This document shows, one piece after another, positions 30,400 to 42,639 of a stretch of DNA of 64,000 bases (within the stretch, counting starts at the first letter, position 1; each line of letters starts with the position of its first letter). Position numbers and translations under genes: made by a program. Source of the DNA: Halicephalobus mephisto (taxonomy: Eukaryota > Nematoda > Chromadorea > Rhabditida > Panagrolaimidae); assembly GCA_009193035.1 (NCBI GenBank), contig SWDT01000011.1:744001-808000 (forward strand). The letters run 5' to 3'. Below the pieces are notes generated by a model. The model did not search any database. It saw only the letters and a list, made by a program, of their open reading frames with translations, and was not told where the DNA came from.

Positions 30400-31110
30400 A
30401 ATTAATGAAAATCGTTCAAACTCTACATCATCATCATCATCATTGGCATCAGTGTCCTGGACGAAAATCAAACAAATGTAGATCAAGAACAGAACTCTGG
30501 ATTTTTTGAATTCCAACGGTTCAAATTCGAATTAATTCGAAATCAGTTAGAATTTCGGTTCGAAATCGATTCAAGGTTTAGTTCAAAGTTTGATTCGAAA
30601 TTGATTCAAAATTAGATTAGAAATATGTTCGAAGTTTTGTTCAAAATCTATTCAGTTTGATTTAAAAGCTGTTCAAAGTTTTGTTCAAAGTTTGATTCAA
30701 AATCAATTCAAAATTTGATTTAAAATATGTTTAATGTTCGATGTGAAATCGGTTCGAAGTTTGATTTGAAAGTTCAAAATTGACAGCTTTGATCAAGACG
30801 AAAATCACCAAGTCAGTCCCGCTTCAATGCTTTAAAAATTTTTTATTCACTTCCTTTTTAAAAGAGGAAATGGCTTTCCAGATGAGGAAAAAGTTTTTTG
30901 ACGATTAGCTTTTCATTTCTAAACTCACTATTGTCCTCCATCATTGTTGGCTATGACGTAATCCACGTTTTTCTCCAGAATTCAATCAGCGTGGTACTCC
31001 TCCACAAACAGGCTTATCTGACGAAAAACACAACTCCGACAGTGACACAAAACGAGGAAGAACTTCGATCAGAATCCAAATTTGGCAAATATGAATTCGA
31101 AAATTTCCGA
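30400..31110 (-). other. Possible exons of an unresolved minus-strand gene; degenerate repeats
   Basis: On the minus strand a TTCGTCCAG acceptor near 30455 leads into an Asp-rich stretch (DTDANDDDDDV) that stays open to about 30385. A GTGAGT donor lies near 30930 after an ATGATGGAGG. I could not join them into a gene. Between them (30505-30775) is a degenerate minisatellite of ttcgaaatcgattcaa-type units. Confidence 0.25.
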
Positions 31111-31199
31111 AAATTAAAGTTTTTAAAAAACGAAAATTTATTACATTTAATAATTATAGATTTAGTTCGATTACTGAATTACTTTTTAGATCAATTTCT

Positions 31200-32360
31200 A
31201 TTTTTACTCGAAAATGAGCGAATTTGCTTATTTCTAAAAACTTCGCTGTGAAAATTTACTTTTTTATTTTTCAAAAATTAAATTTAAAATTTTTTAAATA
31301 TAATCAGTTTTTTATTTTTTTTACTTTTTATTTATTTATTAAATCAGTTTTTAGTTCAAATTCTATTTTCGCTCGAAAATTAGCGAATTCGCTGATTTTT
31401 AAAAACTTCGCTGTGAAAATTTACTTTTTTATTTTTCAAAAATTAAATTTTAAAAAATTAAAAGTTGATTATATTTAATAATTTTTTTATTTTTTATTTG
31501 TTCGATTATTTTTGGAACCAATTTTCATCCATGTTTGGGAATTATGAACTTGTCATGATCAAAATCGTACAATTTTTTAAATTTCTGAATTCAAACTGAA
31601 TTTTAAAATTTAATCGGTTTAAAATAAGTTTGAAAATAGTTCGATAGGTCTCGTCATGATCACGAGAGATGTCATAATAGAAGTTAATTTCAATTTTTTA
31701 TTCGATTTTTTATGCAAATTTTTATTTTCGCTTAGAAATAAGCGAATTAATAATGATCACCAGCGACACCATAGAGATAATAATTTCGATCATTTTCGAA
31801 TTGTTTTCGATATTGATTTTCATTTTCGTTTAAAAAATAAACAGCTCCAGAAAAAAGTTAATTTTTTAAAATTCTTATTTTCGCTTAAGGACAAGCGATT
31901 TCAAAAAAATCAACTTCTTTAAAATTACTATTTTTGTTTAAGAATAAACAGCTCCAAAAGAAAAAGTTTTTCAAAATTTCTATTTTCGCTTAAAACAAGC
32001 GATGTCGCCACAGTCATAAGCGACTTCAAAAAAATCAACTTCTTTAAAATTACTATTTTTATTTAAGAATAAACAGTTCCAGAAAAAAGTTAATTTTTTT
32101 TAAATTTCCATTTTTATTTAAGAATAAACAGCTCCAAAAGAAAAAGTTTTTCAAAATTTCTATTTTCGCTTAAAACAAGCGATGTCGCCACAGTCATAAG
32201 CGACTTCAAAAAAATCAACTTCTTTATAATTACTATTTTCGCTTAAAACAAGCGACTTTCTCATTTTCTTGAATTACTTTCTGGCACTAAATTTCACTTT
32301 CGCTTTTGAATAAGCGAAATCACTGATTTTCAAAGATTTTCGTGGTGAAAGTTCATTTTT
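31200..32360. repeat. Array of TTCGCTT...AAGCGAA palindromic repeats
   Basis: More than eight copies of a short palindromic module (tattttcgcttaaaacaagcga or tttcgctcgaaaattagcgaa) alternate with caacttctttaaaattac and tctattttcg spacers. The block aaaaagtttttcaaaatttc with cgccacagtcataagcgac is present twice almost exactly (31955-32035 and 32135-32215). Some short ORFs here are products of the repeat, not genes. Confidence 0.65.
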
Positions 32361-32632
32361 TACAATTCTCATCGATTTTTAAAAAATAAAAATTCATCAA
32401 TTTTTCTGAATAACTTTAATTATTTAAACAAACTTTACTCATAGAGTCACACATAGCACAATCCATCTTGCCTGATTAGACAAGAAAAAACAATTAAATT
32501 GAATCCTTTGAAAGATTTAGTTACCGGATTGAGAACTCAAAGATTACCAGACGATAAAACTTTAGAGAGGTGCTTTGGATCAATTTTTGGAGATTTTAAA
32601 GCTCGATCTGATCAATGTCCTCGAGGATTGGA

Positions 32633-35600
32633 TCAGCCTCCACAGCCGCCTAAAAAGATAAAAATTTAAATATTTTTTAAAACTTTTTAAAATGAAAATT
32701 TAAGCATTTTAAAAAATCAAAATTTAAATATTTTTAAACAAGAAAATCGAATATTTTTTAATAAAAAATTAAAATTTTTTTAAACAAGAAAATTGAATAT
32801 TTTTTAATAAGAAAATTGAATATTTTTAAACAAGAAAGTTGAATATTTTTAAATAAAAAATTGAATATTTTTTTAATAAAAATTAAAATTTTTTTAAACA
32901 AGAAAATTGAATATTTTTAAATAAGAAATTAAACTTACCACATCCACCACAAGATCCACAACCGCCACAGGCGGAACACCCTGCTCCTGCTCCACAACCT
33001 GAAACCATTGTTGGAGTACTGTAGAAGGAGGAGGACTTACCGGCACAGGCACTGCAGCTAGAACAGGCCCCAGGAACGGCCTGAGTTGAGAGGTCGAATC
33101 CACCATACATCGCCAGAAGGGCTGGAGTGATGTCAACTGCTCCTTCTTGACCGTGGGCGAGATATCTGTTTGAAGGAACAGGTCTACCGTAACCACAAGC
33201 AAGAGTCATAGGCCATTTCTGACATTGATATCCCACTGGACTTGTGTCTTGTCTCGTTCTGACTTTGTCTGGATTACACAGAACGAATAAAGTTCCGATC
33301 GAAAAAATGCACGCAATGTGCTCAGCTGTCTGGGTGGATCTACAATGCATCCGACGACCGTTTAATCTGGCTTGAGCGTCCCCGATAAGAAACAACGTAG
33401 ATCCGTCCACACCCGGCAATTGGAGTTTCTGGACCGTATTTCGTAACAAATTGAAAAGTTCGACGTTTAAAACCCCCGCATTGCCGGATTTTCCCTTGTG
33501 CATTTTGTCTCCGCTTATCTTCCTCGAAAATCCGTTCCATCGACCTTTAATTATTGCGAAATCTCCGTCTCTGTTGAGGACTATGAAGACTCGTTCATCT
33601 GGAGACGACAAATGAGGCAAAAATTGCTGAAAATTTTCCATTAAAAATTTCAATTATCGTATAATTTACTAAATTGGCATCTAGTTGTTCTTTTGATGGA
33701 AGACTGTCGGCTCCAATCAAATGCGACATGCAGAGGAGCCGTTGTTCCGTTCCGTAGACGAGTACCATCGAAAGCAGCATCTGGGCCGAATGCACGATCT
33801 GGGCAATGTACTTTGCTCCATCTCTGACGTCAATTAACCTAGAAATTATTATTTAAAAAATTAAAAAATTAATAATTTTAAAAATTAAAAAATTAAAAAT
33901 GATAAATTAATAATTTTAAAAATAAAAAGTAGAAAAATTATAATTTTAAATTAATTCGAAAATTTTAAATATAATTAATTTTTTTTTAAAATTATTTTTG
34001 TTTTTACATTTTGATTTTCGGTTATGGATTAGTGAACTTTGATTTTCGGAATTTTTATGATAAAAGTTAGTTTCGCTCTAGAGTTGTCTCTGCATCATTT
34101 TTTAATTTTGCTTGAAAATAAGCGAAGTCGCTGTGATTTTGAGAATTTCGTGTTGAAATCCGATTTCATATTTTTCGACTTAATTTTAAAATTTCCAAAA
34201 ACAACAACTATTTTATAAATCAAGGAGTTACTCACGTATGAGTGGCGACATATACAGTAGCCCCGGGGGTCAGAGCAGTTCTGTTCAATGCGGCACTTTG
34301 ACAAAGAGTCCACAATCTAGAATCCGGTTCTAAGGTTTGTTCAATAAATTCCCCAGCAATTAATTCCAGTTCTCTGTTGAGGGATATACTGGTCGTTACG
34401 TTGACTTTCGCCCGGAGTTCGCGATCTCGATCGACATTTTCCAAAAACATTTGAGTAATTGTCTGAGACAATTTTGAATTCGGAGGAGGTAAAAGTTGTT
34501 CCAAAATCAATCTTCCTTGAAGTTTAATTATGTCTCTTTTTTGAAGAAAAACTTTGTCATAAAGTTCCAATTCTACTGTTAATTCTTTTGGATTTTTTTT
34601 TTCGAACGGAAATTTAACAATCGAAGTTGAAGTATTTCCTTCTGTAGGTTGCCAAACGAGGGAAAAACTGGATCGAGTAACTTGTTTGTCGAAGAGATCA
34701 GCGTTGAAAGTAGTGATCTTCTTGTTACCGTAACTCAATTTGAGTCGAAGCTGTTCTCTTTGTACCGGAATCTCCTTCAACGAAATTGACGGAATGTGAA
34801 CGTGTCCATAAGAAATGTTGCTAATGTCCTGATTTTCAAATCCCAGAAAGACTGGCGCCACGTGACCTCTGAAATAAAAAACTCACGATTCAAAAAACTC
34901 CAATTACGGAAACTTTTGGCGAAATGAGAATAAATGTTAATTTCTTTATTAAAGTAAATTTCGATAATTTAAATCTCATTATTTGGCGTTCCGTTCTTCA
35001 TGCAAAAATGTCGCTTTTTATAAATAATGAACCTAGCCTACTTTGGCGAAATGAGAATAAATGTTAATTTTTTGTTGAAGTAAATTTTAACGATTTAAAT
35101 CTCATTATTTGGCGTTCCGTTCTTCGTGTAAAAATATCAATTTTTATAAATAATAAACCTAGCCTGCTTTGGTGAAATGAGAATAAATGTTAATTTTTTG
35201 TTGAAGTAAATTTCGATAATTTAAATCTCATCATTTGGCGTTCCGTTCTTCATACAAAAATATCAATTTTTATAAATAATAAACCTAGCCTACTTTGGCG
35301 AAATGAGAATTAACGTTTGTTCACATTTCATCAAAATAAGCTCACAGTAAATATTAAAATTTCATCATTTGGCATTTTGTTGTCAATGACAAAATACTTT
35401 TTCACGTTTCGCCAAATTGAACTTGTATTGAAAATTTCAATTTTATCGTTTGGCATTCTGTTCTCAATGACAGTTTTTTTCACTTTTCGTCAAAATTAAA
35501 TTTCGACTAAAACCTTTAAAAAACGAACCTGTACATACACCCGCGCCTCCAGAAACCAGAATCTTTGAAATGAGTGGTCCAGACCTTCTTGGTGATGCAT

Positions 35601-38600
35601 TCTCCCTTCATCAACTTTGAATTCTTACTTCTGTCATTGACGGAATCGTCATGTCTCAATATAGACCCAAATATGGCCGTGCAATCCCTTTCGTACGCCA
35701 AAGGATGAACTTGATGAGTATGCCAAACAAGATCGAAATCATAACATGGAGTTAAAAATTGATCAAAATAAGTTTGTTTTAATAATAAAAAATTGATATA
35801 TCGATCAATTGCATCTTTCAAAAATTTAGGAGCTGTAAAATGCGGCAATGATATTTGATAATTAAAATTTCTTTGACGTTGAACAGCAGCAACAATATCG
35901 TAGGAACTTTTTTGTTTATAAGCCGCCGTTGTTGCAGAAAGTTGGGCATTAGAATTTAAAAAATCATACGGTTCATCTGGACAAAAATTATTCCAAGTCG
36001 AAACCGATTGTTCGTATCTTTGTTGAATTTCGTCAGAACTCAGAAGTTTATGGTCAACTACAGTACCACAGATAGCCTTACAGTCCTTTTCATAATGTGT
36101 CGGTGACAGCATCTGAAGACAGTTATTCAAATTTTACGAATTTTTCAATAATAAAAAAAATGAAAATAATTTTTTTATAAATTTTTAAAATAATTAAAAA
36201 ATTATTTTTTTAAGTAAATTTTTCAATAATAAAAAAAATGAAAATAATTTTTTTATAAATTTTTAAAATAATTTAAAAATTATTTTTTTAAGTAAATTTT
36301 TCAATAATAAAAAAAATGAAAATAATTTTTTTATAAATTTTTAAAATAATTAAAAAGTTATTTTTTAAAGTAAATTTTTCAATAATAGAAAAAATGAAAA
36401 TAATTTTTTTATAAATTTTTAAAATAATTTAAAATGAAAATAACTTTTTTGTAAATTTTTAAAATAATTTAAAAAATACAAAAATGACTTTTTTTTATAA
36501 ATATTTTAATAATTAAAAAATACAAAAATGACTTTTTTTATAAATATTTTAATAATTAAAAAATATGAAAATAATCTTTTTTTGTAAATTTTTTAATAAT
36601 TAAAAAAAAATGAAAATTATTATTGAAAAATTTATAAAAAAATTAAGTAATTAAAAAATACAAAAGTTTAATTTTTAAATAATGTTTAAAATCGAAAAAT
36701 TAATCTTTAATAAAGAATTTTAAGAATACAGTATCCTATTTTATTATGTAAATCCATTAAAAGAAACAATTCTGGAAATTATAGGGTTCTAAAAATAACA
36801 ATTTACATGCATCTTTTACAAGTCCAAGAGATCATTCATCGACTTTCCAGAAATATAGCTTATAATTCAAATAAATTTGAAATTTATTCAAAGTTGTCTG
36901 AATAAGAATTTTTAGAAAATTTTAAAATTTAGGTAAAAAAATTGGTTTAATTGTGAATTTCCAAATTTACCATTTTTTCCACTCTGAGTGAAAATTCTAA
37001 AATAAAAAAACATTTTTTGCTTAATTGTAGAATTATTAATTTTGAATTTTTTTCAAGTTCATATTAATGTCTCATATTTTTTAATTTTAATTTTTTAATT
37101 TTAATTTTAATTTCTTAATTTTTATTTTAATTTCTTAATTTTTATTTTAATTTTAATTTTTTAATTTTAATTTTTTAATTTTAATTTTAATTTTTTATTT
37201 TTTAACTTGAAAAATGAAACCTAAACTTACACAAACGTGCCAGATCCAGTGGACATCCAGCGGAGGAATGTTGTTGAGATCCGGCTTTGCTGCCTGAAAA
37301 AATATTCCGAACATTTTTTGATCTTTGAATTTCCCCAAGGATTAAAAGTTTCATTTTTATTTGAACAACCCAAATTTAGACAATTGTTTTTTTCAATGTT
37401 TTATGGACTTTATTTTTTTTAAAAATTGACTTTTAAAAAAAAGAAAAAATTGAGGTCAAAAATCGGTTAAGTTTTGTTTCAATTCAATCACGCCCCCGAA
37501 AGTGGCAAAAAATATCTTTCAAATTTAATTTAGTTTTAAAATTGAAGCATCTTTCAAATTTCGTTAGTGTCAAAAAATTTCAAAAATTTTTTTGAATAAA
37601 AAATTACAAATAAAATCGGTCATTTTTTGAAATGTTTAAATTTAAAAATTCGAATTTTTATGAAAAAAATTAATTTTAAAATTCGAATTTTTATAAAAAA
37701 AATTAATTTTTTGAAATGTTTAAATTTTAAAATTCGAATTTTTATAAAAAAATTAATTTTAAAATTCGAATTTTTATAAAAAAATAAATTTTAAAATTCG
37801 AATTTTTATAAAAAAAATTAATTTTTTGAAATTTTCGTTTCGGGAGTTTTGTCGTTAGATTACGTATATACTTCAAGTGCACTTTCGGCTAAACCGAATT
37901 TTTCAATTTTTAACATCTTCAAATTCGATTTATATTTTAAAACAAAAGTGATCTCAATGAAAATCACAGCATTCGAACTACGTCACAAAAAATGATTTTG
38001 ACGTCATTTTTTCAACAAAAGAAATTTACTTTTTTTAATTTTTTCGTTTCGGGAGTTTTGTTAGATTACTTATGTACTTCAGTTGCATTCTCCATAAAAT
38101 GAAATTTTTTAATTTTCGAATTCGAAACATTCAATTTTCAAATTACTTTCAAGATCAATCTCTGATCACGAAGATAGATTGATATGTGTTTTTGATCGGA
38201 ACACTTGTTAAAAATCCATCAATCTTTCTCGGATCGCCTGAGGGCGGCAATAAAACTGAGTCAAAAATCAATAATCAAGGAACAGAGGGGAATAAAGAGT
38301 CATTTGTCTCTTCCAGTCCTTGGAAAACAAGACTTACTTGCATAGGAAGCCAGAAAAGTTCGTATCTTCTGATGGCATTTTCGACTACATTTTTTTCATA
38401 TAAAACTGGAGCTTTTCTGTCAATCATCCGAAGAAAATTAACTTCTCTTTGACAAGCGGTCAAAAGATCAATGGATATGCATTTCTTCATCTGCTCTGGA
38501 GTCGATTTCAGAACAGGAGCGGCGACAACCTGGTCATAAGCTGGGAGCGGGGCCAGTGACCGACTTGAAGACGAAGAAGACTGGCCCGTTTCCGTCGCCA

Positions 38601-38601
38601 T
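32633..38601 (-). CDS. Glycine-rich domain-containing (DUF1399/GRDP-like) protein, eight exons
   Basis: Exons: 38601..38338, 37293..37231, 36112..35529, 34868..34236, 33838..33670, 33626..33041, 32998..32939, 32649..32633; phases agree throughout, giving 791 aa. The N-terminal half is the DUF1399-type domain: LNNIPPLDVHWIWHVC in exon 2, then VAAVQRQRNFNYQISLP and FDLVWHTHQVHPLAYERDC with HDDSVNDR in exon 3. A central region of strands follows. The tail is Cys/Gly-rich (GCGAGAGCSACGGCGSC...), as in glycine-rich domain proteins of animals and plants. Molecular function is poorly known. Introns 1-3 are large and filled with AT repeats. The 42-nt intron at 32999-33040 keeps the frame and may be retained. 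Confidence 0.85.
34911..35515. repeat. ~125-bp tandem repeats in a GRDP-like gene intron
   Basis: About four copies of a unit with gcgaaatgagaataaatg, ctcattatttggcgttcc and aataataaacctagcctac fill the intron between exons 3 and 4; the last copies are diverged. Confidence 0.7.
36140..36700. repeat. ~75-bp AT tandem repeats in a GRDP-like gene intron
   Basis: At least four copies of a unit containing tttttcaataataaaaaaaa and aatttttaaaataatt, decaying to simple AT sequence. Similar simple repeats (ttttaattttaa at 37070-37200; aaaattcgaatttttata at 37640-37820) occupy the rest of introns 1-2. Confidence 0.7.
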
Positions 38602-38779
38602 TTTTCCCTCAATGGATCCGTTAACGGAAAAACTGAAATTTCCAAATCAAAGTAGATTTTGGCCTAAAACACGGTACATAAGATTATCCTACATCCAGAT
38701 CAGTAGGATTTCTTAATCACGGAATAACCACGTTTCATGGTTGGCAATGGCATATAAAAGAAATTCAATATATCACGGA

Positions 38780-39290
38780 GGATCGGCTTTATATATGACA
38801 AAGGATAAACTTGATATATGACATGAAAAAATATGATATATCAAAGAAAATAAACTCGATGTACGACGAAAGATAAGCTCGATATATTAAAGAAAATAAA
38901 CTTGATATATTATATGAAAAAACACAATATATTAAAGAAAATAAACTTGATATATTATATGAAAAAACACAATATATTAAAGAAAATAAACTTGATATAT
39001 TATATGAAAAAACACAATATATTAAAGAAAATAAACTTGATATATTATATGAAAAAAACGATATATTATGTGAAAAAAACGTAATAGATGACGAAGAACA
39101 AACTAGATATACGACGAAGGATAAACTTGATGTATTACATGAAAAAAGCGTAATATATCACGGAGAATAAACTCAATAGATGACGAAAGATAAACTTGAC
39201 ATTACATGGGATAAACTTGATATATTATATGGAATAAACATGACACATTACACGGAATAAACTTGATATATCACGAGAAACATTAAGTAT
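38780..39290. repeat. 45-bp satellite with four near-perfect units
   Basis: Between 38899 and 39054 the 45-bp unit beginning cttgatatattatatgaaaa is repeated about 3.5 times without change, flanked by degenerate copies (ataaacttgatatattac, gataaactcgatata) out to 39290. Because 45 is a multiple of three the array gives an open frame, which is not a gene. Confidence 0.8.
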
Positions 39291-39339
39291 CACGAGGGCA
39301 GTTCATATATCAATAGCAACTCCGAAATTTGCCTGCTCT

Positions 39340-40680
39340 CCACGCTCAGTTGCTTTTTTGGAAATTCACATTGGTCAACAAAAAAACTCCCATGGTCATC
39401 AGGGACTTTCGTGGTGGGAACTGGCGGAATTTTTTGTGGGGAACTTTGTTTTATCCTATTTGTGCTGGTCAATGAGACAAGCCTATCATCGTCGGCAGGG
39501 ATTTTCACGACGGAATCGGTTTTATTTTTTGTTGGATGTTTTTTGGACTTCATGATACTTACCGTAAACAAGAAGAAAGTCAATTACGGTTGATTGGGAT
39601 TTTCGCGATGAGAATTGACTTCATTTTTTAAATATTTTTAGGCTCAAAAGTACTTGTGAAGTTTAATCCGGAAATTGTACAGTCGTCAGGGATTTTCCCG
39701 GTAGGAGTTAATTTTGATTTTTTTTTTTTGCGGAATTCCACTCGCACTGGTTAGTGAAAATTTTCTCATGATCTTCAGGAACTTTCGCGGTGAGAATAGG
39801 TTTCGTTTTTTCAGGGATACGTTTTAGGCCTCACAATATTCTAGTCAATGGGAATATCCTTGCAGTTTTTGGAGGATTCGCGTGGTGGGAGTCGTTTTTG
39901 TTTTTTTAGGTTCTTTATTGTGCGAAATTCCGCCTTCACTGCTTAATAAAACATTTATCACAATTTTCAGGAACGTTCACGGTGAGAATTGGGTTCATTA
40001 TTTATGGACGGCTTTTTAGGCCTTATGGCAATCATGCTAGTCAATGAAGAAATACTTACGGTAATTGGGAATTTTCGTGGTGGGACTTACTTTCGGTTTT
40101 TTAAGATTTTCATAGTATGGAGTTCTACTCGCACTAGTTAATAAAGCATTTCTCATGATTATCAGGGACTTTCGTGGTGAGAATTGGCTTCATTTTGTTC
40201 TTTTTTTGTAGGTTTTATAATAATCATGCTAGTCAATGAAGAAATACTTACGGTAATTGGGAATTTTCGTGGTAGGACTTACTTTCGGTTTTTTAAGATT
40301 TTCATAATCCGAAATTCCATTTTCGCCACTTAATAAAGCATTTCTCATGATTATCAGGGGCTTTCGTGGTGAGAATTGGCTTCATTTTCTTATTTTTAGG
40401 CCTCGATACTCGCGTTATTCAATAAAGAAGTTCCTACGGTAATTGGGAATTTTCGTGGTAGGACTTACTTTCGGTTTTTTAAGATTTTCATAATCCGAAA
40501 TTCCACTTCACGGATAAACACCAAAGTCAGGATGTTTATGAAATTTTTCGTGACAGAAATTAAGTCTATTTTCCATATTTTTAGGCCCCAGTACTTTGAA
40601 AAAAAAAAGTTCATCATGATTGTAAAAATTTCGTGGTGAGAATTGGTTTTTCGTCCGCGACAGTATTTCTGACCCTTTGC
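39340..40680. repeat. Dispersed repeat array (GGGACTTTCGTGGTGAGAATTGG type)
   Basis: Roughly a dozen copies of catcagggactttcgtggtg / aattgggaattttcgtggt followed by gagaattggcttcattttt and a taggcctcataat segment. The segment gaagaaatacttacggtaat with tttcggttttttaagatttt repeats three times (40050-40110, 40240-40300, 40430-40495). No gene was seen. Confidence 0.65.
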
Positions 40681-40689
40681 TGACTTTGA

Positions 40690-42240
40690 AGATTCCCTCG
40701 GGACAAAAAGTGCCGAAAAACCAAAACTTTCACTAGGTCAGTCAAATCCGAAAACGGCACGCCCACGATATTCGGTTATTGAAAAAAAATTTAAAATGAA
40801 ACAAATTTGTCCAAAAATAAACAAAAAAATTTGCAAAAATCGCGTCAAAAACTAGAGTTATTTTAAATTTCCGCCTCGATGCCGTTTTTCCGGAGCTAAT
40901 GGCATTCGTTTTCCGAGGGACTATTCAAGTTGAACTCGACAAATAAGCCGTCCTGAATGAAATATACGGAACCCCTGAGGCTTGTCCTCTGGAAAATTTA
41001 GAGTTAAAATGAATTCTAGTTCAGTTAAAAATTGATTACGAAATTTTAGCAACTACAAGTTTTCAGAATTCAAAGAAAGTTGAGAAATATTTCGGATTCT
41101 AGAATTTTCAGAAAAGTTTCAAAATTTCTAAGAATTTAATAAAATCCTTCAGAAGCTTCCGGAAGTTTTTGAAATTTTAAAAATTCATAAAAACCAAAAT
41201 AAAATAAAAAAATTTCTAATTTTCCAGAATTTCATAAAATTTTTAAAATCATTTAAAAATTCCGAATTTTTGTGAAATTTTTAAAATTCATAGAAACCAA
41301 AATAAAATAAAAAAATTTCATAAAATTTAAAAATTTTTAAAAACTAAAACAAAATAGAAAAATTTTTAATTTTCCAGAATTTCATAAAATTTTTAAAATA
41401 ATTTAAAAATTCCGAATTTTTGTGAAATTTTTAAAATTCATAAAAACTAAAATAAAATAAAAAAAATTTCTAATTTTCCAGAATTTCATAAAATTTTTAA
41501 AATCATTTAAAAATTCCGAATGTTTTTAAAATTTTTCAGAATTTATTGAAAAACTATAAAATTATTTTGAATTTTGGAGAAAATTAAAAATTCTGAAAGT
41601 TTCTAAAAAGTCCTGAAAATTTGTGTCGAGACGATTCCGCAATAATTAACGATTCTAATCATATTATTTTAAATAATTGAGTTTCATTAAAAATTCTAAA
41701 ACTTCTCAGAATTCTAGAAAAAATTCAAAATCGTCAAAAATTCAGTAAAAAATTTCTAATTTTTATTTAATTTCGAAATTAATACTTAAATTGGAAATTT
41801 TTTTTAATTTTCGAAAATTCGTTTCAGGACCAATTTGTGAAAAAAATAATTTTTTTAATTTTATTTCGAAATTTAAAATTTTTTTAATTTTCGAAAATTT
41901 GTTTCAGGACTAATTTACAAAAAAATAATTTTTTTATATTTTATTTCGAAATTTAAAATTTTTTTAATTTTCGAAAATTTGTTTCAGGACCAATTTACAA
42001 AAAAAATTATTTTTTTAATTTTTATTTTATTTCGAAATTTAAGATTTTTTTAATTTTCAAAAATTCGTTTCAGGACCAATTTACAAAAAAATAATTTTTT
42101 TAATTTTATTTTATTTCGAAATTTAAGATTTTTTTAATTCTCGAAAATTCGCTCCAGGACCAATTTATAAAAATTCAAATTTTTATAATGGTGTAATTTT
42201 TACAAAAAATAAAAATTTGACAAAAAAATTGAGGACAATT
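40690..42240. other. Gene-poor stretch with ~90-bp tandem repeats
   Basis: 40660-40990 is less AT-rich and mostly unique but has no convincing exon. 41090-41600 repeats aattccgaatttttgtgaaa with cagaatttcataaaattttt. 41810-42180 holds about five copies of a ~94-bp unit with ttcgaaaattcgtttcaggac followed by caatttacaaaaaa. Confidence 0.5.
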
Positions 42241-42253
42241 TAAAAAAACAATT

Positions 42254-42487
42254 ATAGGAAAAATCGAAAATCTCGAGAAAAGTATGTTTAACAACCTCAA
42301 GTCGCGACTGGAAATTGCAGTCAGGAAGGGCAGATTTGCCAGCGGCAGCTTTGATTCTGGAAAGAGTCAGGCTGTCCGGGACAATCGAAAAATTTGGAAA
42401 AGCTTTGAGAAAAGAAGCAAGATGATAAACGAGACAACGACAAATAGTTTTTACTCAACACTATCCTCTCAATTACTGCATTATTAG
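42254..42487 (+). CDS. Orphan coding-like terminal exon
   Basis: After an ATTATAG acceptor near 42254 an open frame of 77 codons runs to TAG at 42485-42487. Codon use and base composition differ sharply from the surrounding AT repeats. The peptide is polar, with KIENLEKSMFNNLKSRLEIA and a Ser/Lys/Arg-rich region, as in a nuclear or scaffold protein tail. An internal ATG at 42284 could also start a 67-aa ORF. No upstream exon was found in the repeat-filled 1.5 kb before it. Family not recognised. Confidence 0.4.
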   Translation: MGKIENLEKSMFNNLKSRLEIAVRKGRFASGSFDSGKSQAVRDNRKIWKSFEKRSKMINETTTNSFYSTLSSQLLHY

Positions 42488-42639
42488 TTTTATTATTATT
42501 TTAAAATTATTAAAAATTAATTTTGTTAAAAATCATTCAAAAATGGTCTCGAAAAGAAAAATAAATTATTTATATTTTTTAGAACAATGGTTTTTGTTTT
42601 TTAAAAGTTGAAAGGAGATAGGTTACTTTCTTAAAAAAT

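Noticed and set aside
31200..32360. CRISPR-like array of spaced palindromes
   Set aside because: The genome is eukaryotic; spacing is irregular and the modules belong to a dispersed repeat family.
32660..32935. Minus-strand short ORFs between exons 7 and 8 of the GRDP-like gene
   Set aside because: Simple AAATTTTTTAAACAAGAAAATTGAA repeat inside an intron.
38902..39084. Open frame encoding a repeated YYMKKHNILKKINL-type peptide
   Set aside because: It arises because the 45-bp satellite unit is a multiple of three; no start context, splice sites or composition support a gene.
39290..39583. 97-codon minus-strand ORF with a polar sequence
   Set aside because: It overlaps the dispersed GGGACTTTCGTGGTG repeat array and has no homologous support.
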